DNA of 64,000 bases from an uncultured Lachnospiraceae bacterium (GCA_947643615.1 CANRWO010000005.1:49636-113635), one strand, 5' to 3'; counted from the first letter of the stretch, positions 1 through 10,449 are shown. The notes: a model not told the origin generated them from the letters alone. Program-made: numbers and translations.

Positions 1-2145
1 ATCCGGCAATGACATGATATGTGAGAAATGGTCTTCCCTGGTCAGAAATTGCTCCACAAGAGAATTTTTCCCGAAAGTCACAATGCCATATTGGTTATCT
101 CCGGGCATTCCCTGTATGGCTTCCTCCAAGTACTCCTCCATTGCCCCCAGGTTCTGGGCGTTGCTGTTGGATATGTCCACTAAGAAAACGGTGGTATTTA
201 ACCCTTTGCGTGTATTCACGGAAAATCCCAGCAAAGCCAGGACAAGCAGGATTACCCCCACCGCCCGCACTGCCAGATAAAATTTTCCCCTGTAACGCAT
301 CTGCCGCACATACAGGATCCATTCTGCCGCCATAAGAAACAGGGCCAGCGCCAGCACTGCATTTCGCAGCTGCTTTTTCACAAGCTGTCCCGCCAAGGCT
401 GTCCCGCCGGCGGTCCCTTCCGCCGTGATCCGCCCGTCCGACTCTTTCCCTGTGGCAAAACGCACCACATAGCTCTCCGTAAGGTCACCGGCTTCCACCT
501 GATACAAACCTGCCTTGGCAGTTTCCGCCGTCAACACCCCCACATCAAAATCCGCCTGGGGATGGAACAATACCGCCTCCCCTGCCTCATATACATTATC
601 CGCCAAGAGGGAAGTCTCCCCCAAAAAACGGACTGCATTCGCTATAAATACCGGGAACTCCGCCTTTAGAGGGAAATCCGATTCCCGAATATCAAAACCG
701 ACGACAATTTCCTTTCTTCCATCGTGTTCGCCGTAATATCCGGCGCACTGCTCCCCCGCCCAGAGAAACCCTGTTCCCCAGGACGGTATCTCATACACCC
801 TTGTTTCGTTGACACCGATCAGAAAAGACGGCAATCCGGCCGTAAGCTCACAGCTATCCACTGTGAGCATAACCCTCTCTACCGTGGCAGATGCATTCTC
901 CTCCCCGTAAAACACCAGGCGGTCCCCGTCTTCCGCCGTGCCGTTTTCCGCTCCCGCATCATAAATACGAACGGCCTGGGATTCTTCCGAAAGCAAGCCG
1001 GGACTGCTTATCTTGGCCAAATCCATTCCCGCAGCCGCCTGATACGCTTTCTCGATGTAAGTGTTCCCGCTCCCCACAAGCACGGCTTCCATCCGCCTTA
1101 CCTGCGCCGGAACAGCATATGCGATATTGTCTTCCGCAAGGGAATCGGCTCCGGCCCCTCCTTCAAACCGCACGGAACCTACCTCGCTGCGAAGCGGCTC
1201 CCCCTGCCACTCAAATGCATCAAAATAGCACAGGGCAGTCTCCCCCGGAGGAAGTTCCAGACGTTTGACCTGGAGCAGCTGATTTCCCTCGTAAAGACTG
1301 ACCTCCATGGAAGCCTCCGCGTCACTGTAATTGGTGACACTGGAGGCACAGGTAATGACAGGGTTCCCGGCCTCTGCTCCGGAAGGCTCCGGCTCCGCTT
1401 CCCCCTGGGGTGTTCCTGCCATGTCCGCATCCCGCTCTACATAAGAAAGAAAATTATTGGACACATTACTCACGGCGTTCCCCATCACAAGCACCTGGGC
1501 ATCAAAATATCCGGAAAAGCTCATTGCCTCCTCTGCGCCGCTGCCGTCAGTGAACAGGATCACTTCCGTCCCTGCGCCGCCTTCCCCTGATTCCTCCCCG
1601 GCGCCCCGAAGAGTCTCTACCACACTCTCGGCGTCCGGCAGGTTCCCTGCCCCGTCGCAGCACTCTACCTGGCCTAAAGCAGCATACAGGCTGCTCTTAT
1701 CTTTCACGCCCACTGCCAGGAGGTCCGTCCCCGTACAGTCATTGGTGACAATGGAAAAGGCCGTCCCCTCGGAAGCGGCAATCAGGCTCCTTGCCTGTTC
1801 CAGCGCCTCCTCCATGCGGGTCCTGCCGTTTCCCGTGTCATGCTGCATACTGCCACTGGTATCCAGCACAAGGATCACATTCCCCCTGTCCCTGCCCTCT
1901 CTGCGTATATAGGGGGACATCAGCGCCAGCACCAACAGCAATAGAATCAGGATCTGGAGGTACATGAGAATATTATGGATAAACTTCTCCAAAAATGTCT
2001 TGGACTGCTGGTTGCGGAACAGCTTCTCCCACAACAGATTAGAAGAGATCCTGTAATCCTTTCCCTTCGGTTTTAATAAGTATAAAATAATCACCACCGG
2101 CACCGACAAAAGCAGCGCCAGGGGCCATAGACTCTCAAATATCAT
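1..2145 (-). CDS. BatA/VWA-domain membrane protein, C-terminus runs off the left edge
   Basis: Open minus frame from ATG at 2145 (MIFESLWPLALLLSVPVVIILYLLKPKGKDYRISSNLLWEKLF...NVILVLDTSGSMQ); BatA-like N-terminus plus VWA MIDAS-like DTSGSM; overlaps the end of the DUF58 gene. Not in the ORF track because it has no stop inside the window. Confidence 0.85.
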   Translation of the reverse strand, partial: MIFESLWPLALLLSVPVVIILYLLKPKGKDYRISSNLLWEKLFRNQQSKTFLEKFIHNILMYLQILILLLLVLALMSPYIRREGRDRGNVILVLDTSGSMQHDTGNGRTRMEEALEQARSLIAASEGTAFSIVTNDCTGTDLLAVGVKDKSSLYAALGQVECCDGAGNLPDAESVVETLRGAGEESGEGGAGTEVILFTDGSGAEEAMSFSGYFDAQVLVMGNAVSNVSNNFLSYVERDADMAGTPQGEAEPEPSGAEAGNPVITCASSVTNYSDAEASMEVSLYEGNQLLQVKRLELPPGETALCYFDAFEWQGEPLRSEVGSVRFEGGAGADSLAEDNIAYAVPAQVRRMEAVLVGSGNTYIEKAYQAAAGMDLAKISSPGLLSEESQAVRIYDAGAENGTAEDGDRLVFYGEENASATVERVMLTVDSCELTAGLPSFLIGVNETRVYEIPSWGTGFLWAGEQCAGYYGEHDGRKEIVVGFDIRESDFPLKAEFPVFIANAVRFLGETSLLADNVYEAGEAVLFHPQADFDVGVLTAETAKAGLYQVEAGDLTESYVVRFATGKESDGRITAEGTAGGTALAGQLVKKQLRNAVLALALFLMAAEWILYVRQMRYRGKFYLAVRAVGVILLVLALLGFSVNTRKGLNTTVFLVDISNSNAQNLGAMEEYLEEAIQGMPGDNQYGIVTFGKNSLVEQFLTREDHFSHIMSLPD

Positions 2146-3013
2146 ATATCACCCTTAAATCCTGGAACACAAGCTGGTTCCTGTCCCTTCCGGTATCACA
2201 GATCACATAAGCGCCCCTTCCTGCGGCACAGCCCTTTTTCATCCGTTCCGTGAGACGGTTCAGTTCCCTCTCATATAGGTCGATGGATTTGGCATCCACC
2301 GTCAGGCGGAGTGTGTTTTCCGTCTCAGAATCAATCAGGTTCAGTGCGCCCTCCAGTGTAATGCGCAGCTCCTCCGAGGCCAAAGTATGGAGGATCACCG
2401 GGCGCTGCTTACAATAATCCAGATATTGCAGCAGCTTCTCATAGGCTGCATTATTCTCATCCAGCATATCGGAGTGCAGGAAATCGCTGATCAGCACTGT
2501 TACCCCCGGCCCTCTTCGCTGTATTTTCTTCACTGCGGAAAGCATATCCGCCTCCCCGGAAAAAGTAAGCTTCTCCAACCAATGAAGCACCTTTGGGAAA
2601 GCATTTTTCCCGCCGCCGACGGAAAGTGCCCTGCCCATATCCTTCACATCATAGAGCAGCAGCCTGTCCATGTTGTTCAGCGCCAGGAAACCCACTGCCG
2701 CCGCCAGATCCCTTGCCAGCTCCGCCTTGCTCTTGGCGCCGTAATCCATGGACGCACTGGTATCAATAAGGACGGAGACCACAGCCTCCTTCTCCTCCAT
2801 ATACTCACGGATATATAATTTGTCCAGCCTGGCATATACGTTCCAGTCCATACGGCGCAGATCATCCCCCGGCATATATTCCCGAAAGTCCGAAAATTCC
2901 GCGGAGATTCCCTTTTGTACCGACTTGCGGTTGCCGGACATATTCAGGCTGCTCTTGTGGGACATCCTAAGCTGCAGCCGTGACAATGTGTCATAAAATT
3001 TTGAATCAAGCAT
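2135..3013 (-). CDS. DUF58 domain-containing protein
   Basis: FSDFREYMPGDDLRRMDWNVYARLDKLYIREYMEEKEAVVSVLIDTSASM motif typical of DUF58. Confidence 0.92.
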   Translation of the reverse strand: MLDSKFYDTLSRLQLRMSHKSSLNMSGNRKSVQKGISAEFSDFREYMPGDDLRRMDWNVYARLDKLYIREYMEEKEAVVSVLIDTSASMDYGAKSKAELARDLAAAVGFLALNNMDRLLLYDVKDMGRALSVGGGKNAFPKVLHWLEKLTFSGEADMLSAVKKIQRRGPGVTVLISDFLHSDMLDENNAAYEKLLQYLDYCKQRPVILHTLASEELRITLEGALNLIDSETENTLRLTVDAKSIDLYERELNRLTERMKKGCAAGRGAYVICDTGRDRNQLVFQDLRVIYDI

Positions 3014-3159
3014 ACCTATTCATATCCTTTGGCCTAAAATTCCGCCTCTTTCCCGCCTTCTTTTCCATGGGGCATCCCACCGGAAAGGGACTTCTGGCAA
3101 ATTGTGTTCCATCCTGCTACATTTGAAAGATATCTCATTGGGCCCGTGCTTCTGTAAGC

Positions 3160-4110
3160 TTATGAATAGCAGGGTTTCTCTGCTATGATCTGCCGCACCA
3201 CATCATCCTCCGTGACACCCTCCGAAATGGCATCAAAGCTTAGCAATATGCGATGGCGGAGCACCGGATAGGCCACACTCTGCACATCCTCAAAAGAAAC
3301 GTTCAGCCGCCCCTCCATAAATGCCCTTGCCCTGGACCCACGGATCAATGCCTGCGCCGCACGGGGACTTGCACCCTCCCTGATATACGGGTTCTCCTCG
3401 TGGGTAGCCATCACAAGGTCCAGGATATAGTTCATCACCGCATCCGCAACAGGAATCTGTGAAATTAATTTCCTCGCTTCCAGAAGTTCTTCCCTTTTCA
3501 ATACATTCCGTATTTCCGGCGCTTCTTTCCCTTCAGTAAGTTCCACGATCCCCCGCAGTTCTTCCTTGCTGGGGAACTTCACTAATATTTTAAACAAAAA
3601 CCGGTCCAGCTGCGCCTCCGGCAGCGGATAGGTCCCTTCCTGCTCTATGGGGTTCTGGGTGGCAAGCACCAGAAAAGGTTCCTCCAGGGTATGGCTCTCA
3701 TTTCCCACCGTCACCGTGTGTTCCTGCATGGCTTCCAACAGGGCGGACTGGGTCTTGGGCGTGGCACGGTTGATCTCGTCCGCAAGCACCAGATTAGCAA
3801 AAACAGGCCCCTTCTCGAACCGGAAACTGCTCTTCCCCTCGTCCTTTACCATAATGTTAGTCCCAGTCACATCACTGGGCATCAGATCCGGAGTAAACTG
3901 GATCCGCTTAAAGGAAAGCAGGAACACCTTGCCGATGGTCCGCACCAGCATGGTCTTACCCAGTCCCGGCATCCCCTCAAGAAGCACATTCCCGCCGGAA
4001 AGCAGCGCCAACATGACCTGGCGGATAATCTCCCTCTGGCCAATGATCCCTTTTCCGATCTCCTGCTCGCATTCCATGATCTTCTGCTGATATAATTCGA
4101 TTTCTGACAT
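3160..4110 (-). CDS. MoxR-family AAA+ ATPase
   Basis: GNVLLEGMPGLGKTMLVRTIGKV (Walker A), LADEINRATPKTQSALLEAMQE, ATQNPIEQEGTYPLPEAQLDRF. Confidence 0.96.
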   Translation of the reverse strand: MSEIELYQQKIMECEQEIGKGIIGQREIIRQVMLALLSGGNVLLEGMPGLGKTMLVRTIGKVFLLSFKRIQFTPDLMPSDVTGTNIMVKDEGKSSFRFEKGPVFANLVLADEINRATPKTQSALLEAMQEHTVTVGNESHTLEEPFLVLATQNPIEQEGTYPLPEAQLDRFLFKILVKFPSKEELRGIVELTEGKEAPEIRNVLKREELLEARKLISQIPVADAVMNYILDLVMATHEENPYIREGASPRAAQALIRGSRARAFMEGRLNVSFEDVQSVAYPVLRHRILLSFDAISEGVTEDDVVRQIIAEKPCYS

Positions 4111-4154
4111 GGCGTCCTCCTTATTGCCCTTTCTCTTACTTTCCGGTCTCCTTA

Positions 4155-5540
4155 CTACTTATTCAGGCTCTCAAAATAATCCCTTATGACCGGCTCCATG
4201 CCGCTGGGATACCTGCCGTTTGCGATTCCTTCATAGGCGCTGTCCGTATACTCCCCGATGACGGAATTATAGTCCACATGGTCACCCTCCCAGGCAAGGC
4301 CGTTCTGCTGGCGGAAATAGTCCGAATCCTGGTGGCCGTTTTTATTGCCGTTCAAAGCCGGGTCATTGGCAACCGCATTGGGGATGCTCACATAATCATG
4401 GGCCGTGTCACTGCTGCCGGTTCCCCGGCCGTTTCCGCCGTTGCCGCTGCCATTTCCCTGTCCTTGGCCGTTTCCAGTTCCGTTGCCCTGGCCATTCCCA
4501 TTTCCCTGGCCGTTTCCAGTTCCGTTGCCCTGGCCATTCCCATTTCCCTGGCCGTTTCCGTTCCCATCGCCCTGGCCTTGGCCGTTTCCGTCATTCTGTC
4601 CGTTACCATTGGTACCGTTCTGTCCGTTGCCGTCTCCCTGCCCTCCGTTGCCGTCCCCGGATTCCTTTCCGTCGCCGTTCTCACCGCCGGAGCCTGGAGT
4701 CCCGCCGGATGCCAGCTGGGATCCGTTCTGGTTTGCCATGGCCCTGGCCAATGCTTCCGCACCGGCAACCCCGGCCGCATCCGGGTTGCTTAGCTGGCCG
4801 GCAAGGTTCTCCAGGCTCTTTGCCGCCTGCTCATATTTATAGTCCAGCCGTTCCGTGGCGGCGGCAAGGCTCTCCCATGAATTTGTCTTTGCCAGCTCCT
4901 CCCGGGATAGCTCCATGGCATCCATCATCTCCTGGAGCATTGCCTTTTGCTCTTCCGTCAGGCTGTCCATATCCACGCCCTCCAGGGCGTCCACAAGTTC
5001 CTCCAGTTCTTCCTGCTCTTCCTTCGCCTGCTCCTGGACCTGATGGCGAAGCTGCGCCTGGCTCCGCACAAGAGAGGGGATGAAACCTAAGCCGACGACC
5101 ACTGCCAGGGACAGGAACAATGCCAGCACATGCCGCACATCCGGCCACAGAGATATTTTGATCCGTTCACGGATGCGGTCATAATGAACCTGTGCGTCCT
5201 GTCTCTGAAGCCGGGCAAATTCGTGGCTGCTGTCCATCTGCTCATAAGCTGTGATCATGCGCTCTTTTAACCCGAAAGAATCCAGCCTGCCTGCCGCCTG
5301 TTTCATATCCGCCCGTTTGTACAGGGCATAGCCAATCCCTGCCAAAAGTCCTGCCCCAAAGCAAAGTCCGGCAGCCAAATGCACATAGTAGAATTCCCAC
5401 ACCAGAGATGCCAGTTCGCAGAGCATCGCAAAAATCCCGCCCGCCGCGGCAAATAAAATGCCACAGTCAATGAGCTTTGCCATATTCATTTTACGTCTGC
5501 ACGCTTTTATCCGGCATAACAGATATTCTTTGCTGTCCAT
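4155..5540 (-). CDS. Membrane protein with Gly/Asn/Gln-rich low-complexity region
   Basis: 461 aa; N-terminal TM segments, coiled region, then (GNGQGNGTGNGQ)n tract; sits inside the MoxR/DUF58 operon. Confidence 0.8.
   Translation of the reverse strand: MDSKEYLLCRIKACRRKMNMAKLIDCGILFAAAGGIFAMLCELASLVWEFYYVHLAAGLCFGAGLLAGIGYALYKRADMKQAAGRLDSFGLKERMITAYEQMDSSHEFARLQRQDAQVHYDRIRERIKISLWPDVRHVLALFLSLAVVVGLGFIPSLVRSQAQLRHQVQEQAKEEQEELEELVDALEGVDMDSLTEEQKAMLQEMMDAMELSREELAKTNSWESLAAATERLDYKYEQAAKSLENLAGQLSNPDAAGVAGAEALARAMANQNGSQLASGGTPGSGGENGDGKESGDGNGGQGDGNGQNGTNGNGQNDGNGQGQGDGNGNGQGNGNGQGNGTGNGQGNGNGQGNGTGNGQGQGNGSGNGGNGRGTGSSDTAHDYVSIPNAVANDPALNGNKNGHQDSDYFRQQNGLAWEGDHVDYNSVIGEYTDSAYEGIANGRYPSGMEPVIRDYFESLNK
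4466..4549. repeat. Two identical 42-bp tandem units within the GNGQ-rich coding region
   Basis: ggccgtttccagttccgttgccctggccattcccatttccct repeated at 4466 and 4508; a third diverging copy starts at 4550. Confidence 0.9.
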
Positions 5541-5636
5541 AACTCACCATCCCTGTTCCATACACATCCTGCAGCTTTTTATGCCACCCAAAAAATCCTG
5601 TCATTTTCCCCACATACCAAATGTCATTCACACCCT

Positions 5637-6590
5637 TTAGCCTTGTATTCCTTTTTCAGCCAGTTTCTTCGCTTTCCTTTTGACAGGATTGATACGCTTT
5701 GCCGCAAGCCAGAGAAACAGGAATGAAACGGCAATAAACAGAACCGTAGAAACAATCATCCACCAATATCCCGTAGTCACAAGATTGATAGGTCCTGCAG
5801 TCTGCGTGATGCCCGTCATGCTTGTGATATCATTTACCAGGGATTGCCCTGCCATGACCCGGCAGAAAAACTCTACCAGATACATCACCGGATTCAGCAG
5901 CAGCAATAGGAAGAAGTTCTCGCGGTAGCTGTATATAATACCCCCTGATGTAACCGTCATGGGAGTCGTCGAAATATAAGAGGAATAAGCGCCCATGTAT
6001 TCCACCAAAAGGATGGGCAGAACCGTCCCTACAAAAAATATGAGGTAGAAGCCGTAAGCCATAATGACCGCGCTGACGCTCCTCTTACAAAGCGAAGAAC
6101 ATAAGATCCCGATGCTTGCCGCAAAAAACGACAGGAGAAGTGCCACCGCCAGGAACCAGAACAGATAACTCCACGACATACCGCCAACCACAAAGGATAA
6201 TGCCATAATGGGCATACTGGCAGTCACAAAAAGCATACTCTGCACAATTGCCGTCATCACCTTCCCCATAATAATTGTAAAAGGCGTCATGCTGGTAGTC
6301 ATCATAATATCAAAGGTCTGCCGCTCTTTCTCCCCCGATATGGCAGAAGCGGTTCTGACAGGCACGATCAGCCCCAGGATCACCAGCTGGGTGACTGCAA
6401 GGACGGGATACAGCCATACCAGGTTGCTGTATAGATTGTTGGTGGAGTACTGGCTCTCCTCATGGATGATCAGCATGGCAAGGAAAAAGACAAGCGCCAG
6501 GATCAGCTCATAGGCAAACACCCCCCAGCAGATCTTCATACTGCGGGACTGCACTCTCACATCTTTCTTAATGATTGGATTCAGCCGCAT
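5637..6590 (-). CDS. ABC transporter permease (ABC-2 type)
   Basis: MRLNPIIKKDVRVQSRSMKICWG..., multiple TM helices, ISGEKERQTFDIMMTTSMTPFTIIMGKV; likely internal start of ORF 5637..6620. Confidence 0.9.
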   Translation of the reverse strand: MRLNPIIKKDVRVQSRSMKICWGVFAYELILALVFFLAMLIIHEESQYSTNNLYSNLVWLYPVLAVTQLVILGLIVPVRTASAISGEKERQTFDIMMTTSMTPFTIIMGKVMTAIVQSMLFVTASMPIMALSFVVGGMSWSYLFWFLAVALLLSFFAASIGILCSSLCKRSVSAVIMAYGFYLIFFVGTVLPILLVEYMGAYSSYISTTPMTVTSGGIIYSYRENFFLLLLLNPVMYLVEFFCRVMAGQSLVNDITSMTGITQTAGPINLVTTGYWWMIVSTVLFIAVSFLFLWLAAKRINPVKRKAKKLAEKGIQG

Positions 6591-7533
6591 TCTCCATTCC
6601 CCCTTTCTGTTCCTCATCATTGTCCGTGACCTGCATAAACAGCGTTTCCAGGCTGCCCTCCTGCTTGTGGAAGCCAGTCACAACAACATCATGGGCAATC
6701 ATTTCCCCTATCATTTTAGCAATTTCCTGCTTGGTCAGCGTATGGGTTAGCTTTATCTCCCTCTCGCCCACAGATGTGACCTTTACTCCCGCATGCTCGT
6801 TTGCTATGCGTAACGCCGTTTCCTGCCCTTCCTCCAGTGTGATGATCAACTGGTTGCTCCCAAACACGCTGTCCATGACATCCTCAATCTGACCGGACGC
6901 CACCAGGTTTCCATGATCCATTATTCCGATGCTGTTACACATCTCCGAAAGTTCCGATAATATATGGGAACTGATTACAATTGTCTTACCCATGCTCTTT
7001 AAATTCAGCAGAAGCTCCTTCATCTCCACCCTGGCCCTGGGATCCAGGCCGGAATTGGGTTCGTCCAGAACCAGAAGGGCAGGATTATGGATCAATGCCC
7101 TTGCCACACACAGCCTCTGTTTCATACCACGGGAAAGGGTATCCACAAAGACCTCCTTTTTGTCCGAAAGGTTCACAAGCTCCAAAAGGTCATCGGAAAT
7201 CCGCTGGATCTCCTTGGAACCCATTCGGTACATGGAACCATAAAAGTCCATATATTCGTTCACCTTCAGATTATCATACACGCCGAAAAAGTCCGGCACA
7301 TAGCCGATCTGTTTCTTAATCTCCTTCTGGTGCGTCAGCACGTCCACGCCATTAATCGTGATATTTCCGGCAGAAGGCAGCATTAACCCGCAAACCATAC
7401 GGATCGTGGTGGTCTTGCCTGCTCCGTTGGGCCCCACAAACCCAAACAGATCCCCCTGTGGAATATGGAGCGACAGATTTTTGACAGCCTGAAATTTACC
7501 GTAGTTTTTATATAAATGATCAATTTGAAGCAT
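6568..7533 (-). CDS. ABC transporter ATP-binding protein
   Basis: GPNGAGKTTTIRMVCGL, LSRGMKQRLCVARALIHNPALLVLDEPNSGLDP; likely start MLQIDHLYKNYGKFQAV. Confidence 0.96.
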   Translation of the reverse strand: MLQIDHLYKNYGKFQAVKNLSLHIPQGDLFGFVGPNGAGKTTTIRMVCGLMLPSAGNITINGVDVLTHQKEIKKQIGYVPDFFGVYDNLKVNEYMDFYGSMYRMGSKEIQRISDDLLELVNLSDKKEVFVDTLSRGMKQRLCVARALIHNPALLVLDEPNSGLDPRARVEMKELLLNLKSMGKTIVISSHILSELSEMCNSIGIMDHGNLVASGQIEDVMDSVFGSNQLIITLEEGQETALRIANEHAGVKVTSVGEREIKLTHTLTKQEIAKMIGEMIAHDVVVTGFHKQEGSLETLFMQVTDNDEEQKGGMENAAESNH

Positions 7534-9568
7534 TCTGTCCACCCCCTGTGCTGGTCTGCCCATAAGAATAGAAGCAGCCGTAAGCTGTCTCCTTGCATTT
7601 ATCTGCCACAGCCTTATCATAGTCCCTAACCACACCTGCAAGAACTGCCGTTCCCGGATTGGGTTTTCTTTCTTCCGCCACGCCGATGCCTATAAGCAGC
7701 GCCGCCATATCGGCCTGCTCATAATCCCTGTGGCTTCTATATACCCCCACCATATTATGCAAAAGGCTGTCGAAATACGGTTCGGAACCCTCATATATAC
7801 ATCTCCCGTCCATGGCCGCCTGCGTCAGGCTTACCGTCTCTCCTGCCTTCACATCGGAGATTACCATAATATAGGAATTGGCATATACTGCCAGATAAGC
7901 CATATCGTAAGCTGTACCATTGGTAACCGACCCGTCCATATTCCCCACCCCAAAGCCTGTAAAGTCTGTTCCGGAAATCGTCCCTTTGCTCTCCCCCTTT
8001 GCCCCCGCATAGAAGAACCCGTTCTCAAAGTTCCCCCTGGGTTTCATACCTACGGACATCCCCTTGCTGTCATTGCCCACAACATAGTGGTAATCCGTGA
8101 TCGAGGCGTTCCCTCTGCTGTAATAAGAGTACCCCTGAAACCCCGGACCCGCCACATCATATCTGTCATTTAAATACACCTTCCATGGCTTTACGCCGGA
8201 ATGGTATGCCAGGAAATAAGTGTCAGCCTGACTGCTTTCCGTCTGCTGTACCGTGACAGAGTAAACTTTTGCCTCGGTTATTCTTATACCCCGTCCAAAG
8301 AAGTAAACTCCTGCAATGAAGAGAATCCCAAGGGCAGGCGCCCCTACCCAGTACCATTCGCTCCTTTTACACTTGCGCAGGATCAGATACAGAATCGGCC
8401 CTACTACAATCACATAAATGAAAATCAACACCTTGAGCCAGGAAAAATCCACATCCGAATTACGACTGTCAATAAATGCCAGTGCCCGCTGCCCGACATA
8501 CTCCAAATCCCTGTATTTGCCAAAATCCTGGTAGCTGTCGGATTGATACATCACTTCCTCAAAAATGCGTTGGACCATACTGAAGCTCATCTTCTGCAGC
8601 TCTTTCTCTGCCAGGGAGAAATAAAGTATGGACACAGCCCCGTCTCCCACTGGATAAATGATACTGGGATTGTCTACGCTTTCGGCAGCGCCGTACATAT
8701 GCATTTTATTATAGTCCAAATCAGCTATTGCCATCTGAGTAAAGTCAATTCCGGCATCATAAGTATAATTGTAATAATATCCGTACTTGTCCTCATTTAC
8801 CGTGGCAATGTTCTCTTCGCCCGGCTGGCTGATGCCTGTCACTCCTACATTGAGAAAGGCTTCGTCAAATCCTGTGAGAGTCTGCTCCGCATAAGTCCCC
8901 GTCCCGACAATCAGCCATCCACCGCCTGTCACCCAGTCCTGGATTGCCTGAATATTATCTTCGCTCAGGGAAGATACATTAAACTGATCGATGACCAGGA
9001 AGTATAACCCGTCCAGGTATCCCAAGAGATTATCATTGTTCAGCTCCACAAGTTCCATGGGATAATCGATCCCTCTGACATATAAAGGCTCCCCACCTGC
9101 ATCCATGAAAGTAAGGCTGGAATAATCATCCGACAAGATTCCCGCCGTGATTCCCGACTGCAGGCCATTATACACATCCTTCAGAGAAATGGACTGAATA
9201 GTCTCTCCCCTCTCATCCAGAAAATTCAGCTGACATATCCCATACACCGTTTCCGCCGCGTTTTCAGGCACAGCAATCGTAAATTGTTTCTTTCCTTGTG
9301 CCGGCAGAGTAATTTCCGTATTGTAGGCACAATTGTCATAGTCTGAGCCAAAGATCACCTGTACCGTACCAGTAAAATCCTCTCCGCTGTTTTCCACCGT
9401 CACCTGCATGATATACCTGCTGTTTTCCTGTTTCAGCATTCCCACATTACCGGAAAGCGAACCTTCCGCAGTGTTGGCTGCGGCCAATGCCATGCAGCTA
9501 TGCCCGCCCCACATCAGGCCAAACACAAATAGCAGCATGGCAGCCATGGCTAAAATCTGTTTCCTCAT
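7520..9568 (-). CDS. Large exported/membrane protein of the ABC-MoxR operon
   Basis: Signal peptide MRKQILAMAAMLLFVFGLMW, long extracellular part, TM at WLKVLIFIYVIVVGPILYLILRK; overlaps the ABC ATPase start. Confidence 0.82.
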   Translation of the reverse strand: MRKQILAMAAMLLFVFGLMWGGHSCMALAAANTAEGSLSGNVGMLKQENSRYIMQVTVENSGEDFTGTVQVIFGSDYDNCAYNTEITLPAQGKKQFTIAVPENAAETVYGICQLNFLDERGETIQSISLKDVYNGLQSGITAGILSDDYSSLTFMDAGGEPLYVRGIDYPMELVELNNDNLLGYLDGLYFLVIDQFNVSSLSEDNIQAIQDWVTGGGWLIVGTGTYAEQTLTGFDEAFLNVGVTGISQPGEENIATVNEDKYGYYYNYTYDAGIDFTQMAIADLDYNKMHMYGAAESVDNPSIIYPVGDGAVSILYFSLAEKELQKMSFSMVQRIFEEVMYQSDSYQDFGKYRDLEYVGQRALAFIDSRNSDVDFSWLKVLIFIYVIVVGPILYLILRKCKRSEWYWVGAPALGILFIAGVYFFGRGIRITEAKVYSVTVQQTESSQADTYFLAYHSGVKPWKVYLNDRYDVAGPGFQGYSYYSRGNASITDYHYVVGNDSKGMSVGMKPRGNFENGFFYAGAKGESKGTISGTDFTGFGVGNMDGSVTNGTAYDMAYLAVYANSYIMVISDVKAGETVSLTQAAMDGRCIYEGSEPYFDSLLHNMVGVYRSHRDYEQADMAALLIGIGVAEERKPNPGTAVLAGVVRDYDKAVADKCKETAYGCFYSYGQTSTGGGQNASN

Positions 9569-9694
9569 AACTTCTCCTTTCCCCAATCTATCGCTTTTTC
9601 TTGCGAACCGATAATTAATCTTAACATCTCTTTCCAGTAAAATCCCGCTATTTATTTAAAAAAATCTTTAAGATTTTATAAAGGTTTTTGACAT

Positions 9695-9720
9695 GAAAAA
9701 AGGGCGTTCTGGGAACGCCC
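9695..9720 (-). terminator. Rho-independent terminator after rpmF
   Basis: Minus strand GGGCGTTC-CCA-GAACGCCC followed by TTTTTT. Confidence 0.88.
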
Positions 9721-9742
9721 GATATTGCTGACAAATCTCCGA

Positions 9743-9922
9743 TCAATCAACATTAATAACCTGCTTCTTGTTATAAGAACCGCAAGCCTTGCAAACTCTA
9801 TGAGGCATCATCAGTGCGCCGCATTTGCTGCACTTTACCAGCGTAGGAGCACTCATCTTCCAGTTTGCTCTCCTCTTGTCTCTTCTACTTTTGGAAGATT
9901 TATTCTTGGGACAGATAGACAT
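9743..9922 (-). CDS. rpmF: 50S ribosomal protein L32
   Basis: Translated by hand: MSICPKNKSSKSRRDKRRANWKMSAPTLVKCSKCGALMMPHRVCKACGSYNKKQVINVD*; 59 aa, below the ORF-track cutoff. Confidence 0.96.
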   Translation of the reverse strand: MSICPKNKSSKSRRDKRRANWKMSAPTLVKCSKCGALMMPHRVCKACGSYNKKQVINVD

Positions 9923-9924
9923 TG

Positions 9925-10449
9925 TTACACCTCCTTACTTGCGTTGAAGATATTTTGTATAGCAGCCATACGAGGATCCGGTACAAAGGTATCGCACCCA
10001 CAATCCTTTATGTTCAGATTCTGCCCACACACAGGGCAAATGCCCTTACAGTCCTCTTTACACAGAATCTTTGCCGGCCAGTTACCTATAATCTCATTAT
10101 ACACAAAAGTCTCTACATTCAGTTGATACCCTTCCATAAAACTCAGGTCATCAACCGCTTCCTCTTCCGTGGTCACATCGGGCGAAACAACAATTCTGTC
10201 AAAACCCAAATCCAGTATAACAGGCACTTCCGCCAGACATCGGTCACACTCGGCCTTAAATTTCAGCCAAACGCTTCCTTCTACCCTGGCCTTGCCGTCT
10301 TCTATATTGGTGAAGGTAAACGACACCGGAGTCTTTTCCAGGATCTTATAACTTCCCATACGGCATTTAAAGCTTGTCATTTCAAGGACTGCTTCTTCCT
10401 GAACCTGCTTGCCCTCAGATGTTAATACATCAGATAAGTTCACTAACAT
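9925..10449 (-). CDS. DUF177 (YceD-family) protein
   Basis: MLVNLSDVLTSEGK...FKAECDRCLAEVPVILDLGFDR...CKEDCKGICPVCGQNLN; directly upstream of rpmF. Confidence 0.93.
   Translation of the reverse strand: MLVNLSDVLTSEGKQVQEEAVLEMTSFKCRMGSYKILEKTPVSFTFTNIEDGKARVEGSVWLKFKAECDRCLAEVPVILDLGFDRIVVSPDVTTEEEAVDDLSFMEGYQLNVETFVYNEIIGNWPAKILCKEDCKGICPVCGQNLNIKDCGCDTFVPDPRMAAIQNIFNASKEV

Noticed and set aside
724-1590. 288-aa plus-strand ORF
   Set aside because: Antisense to the VWA protein, which reads with clear homology on the minus strand; no recognisable domain.
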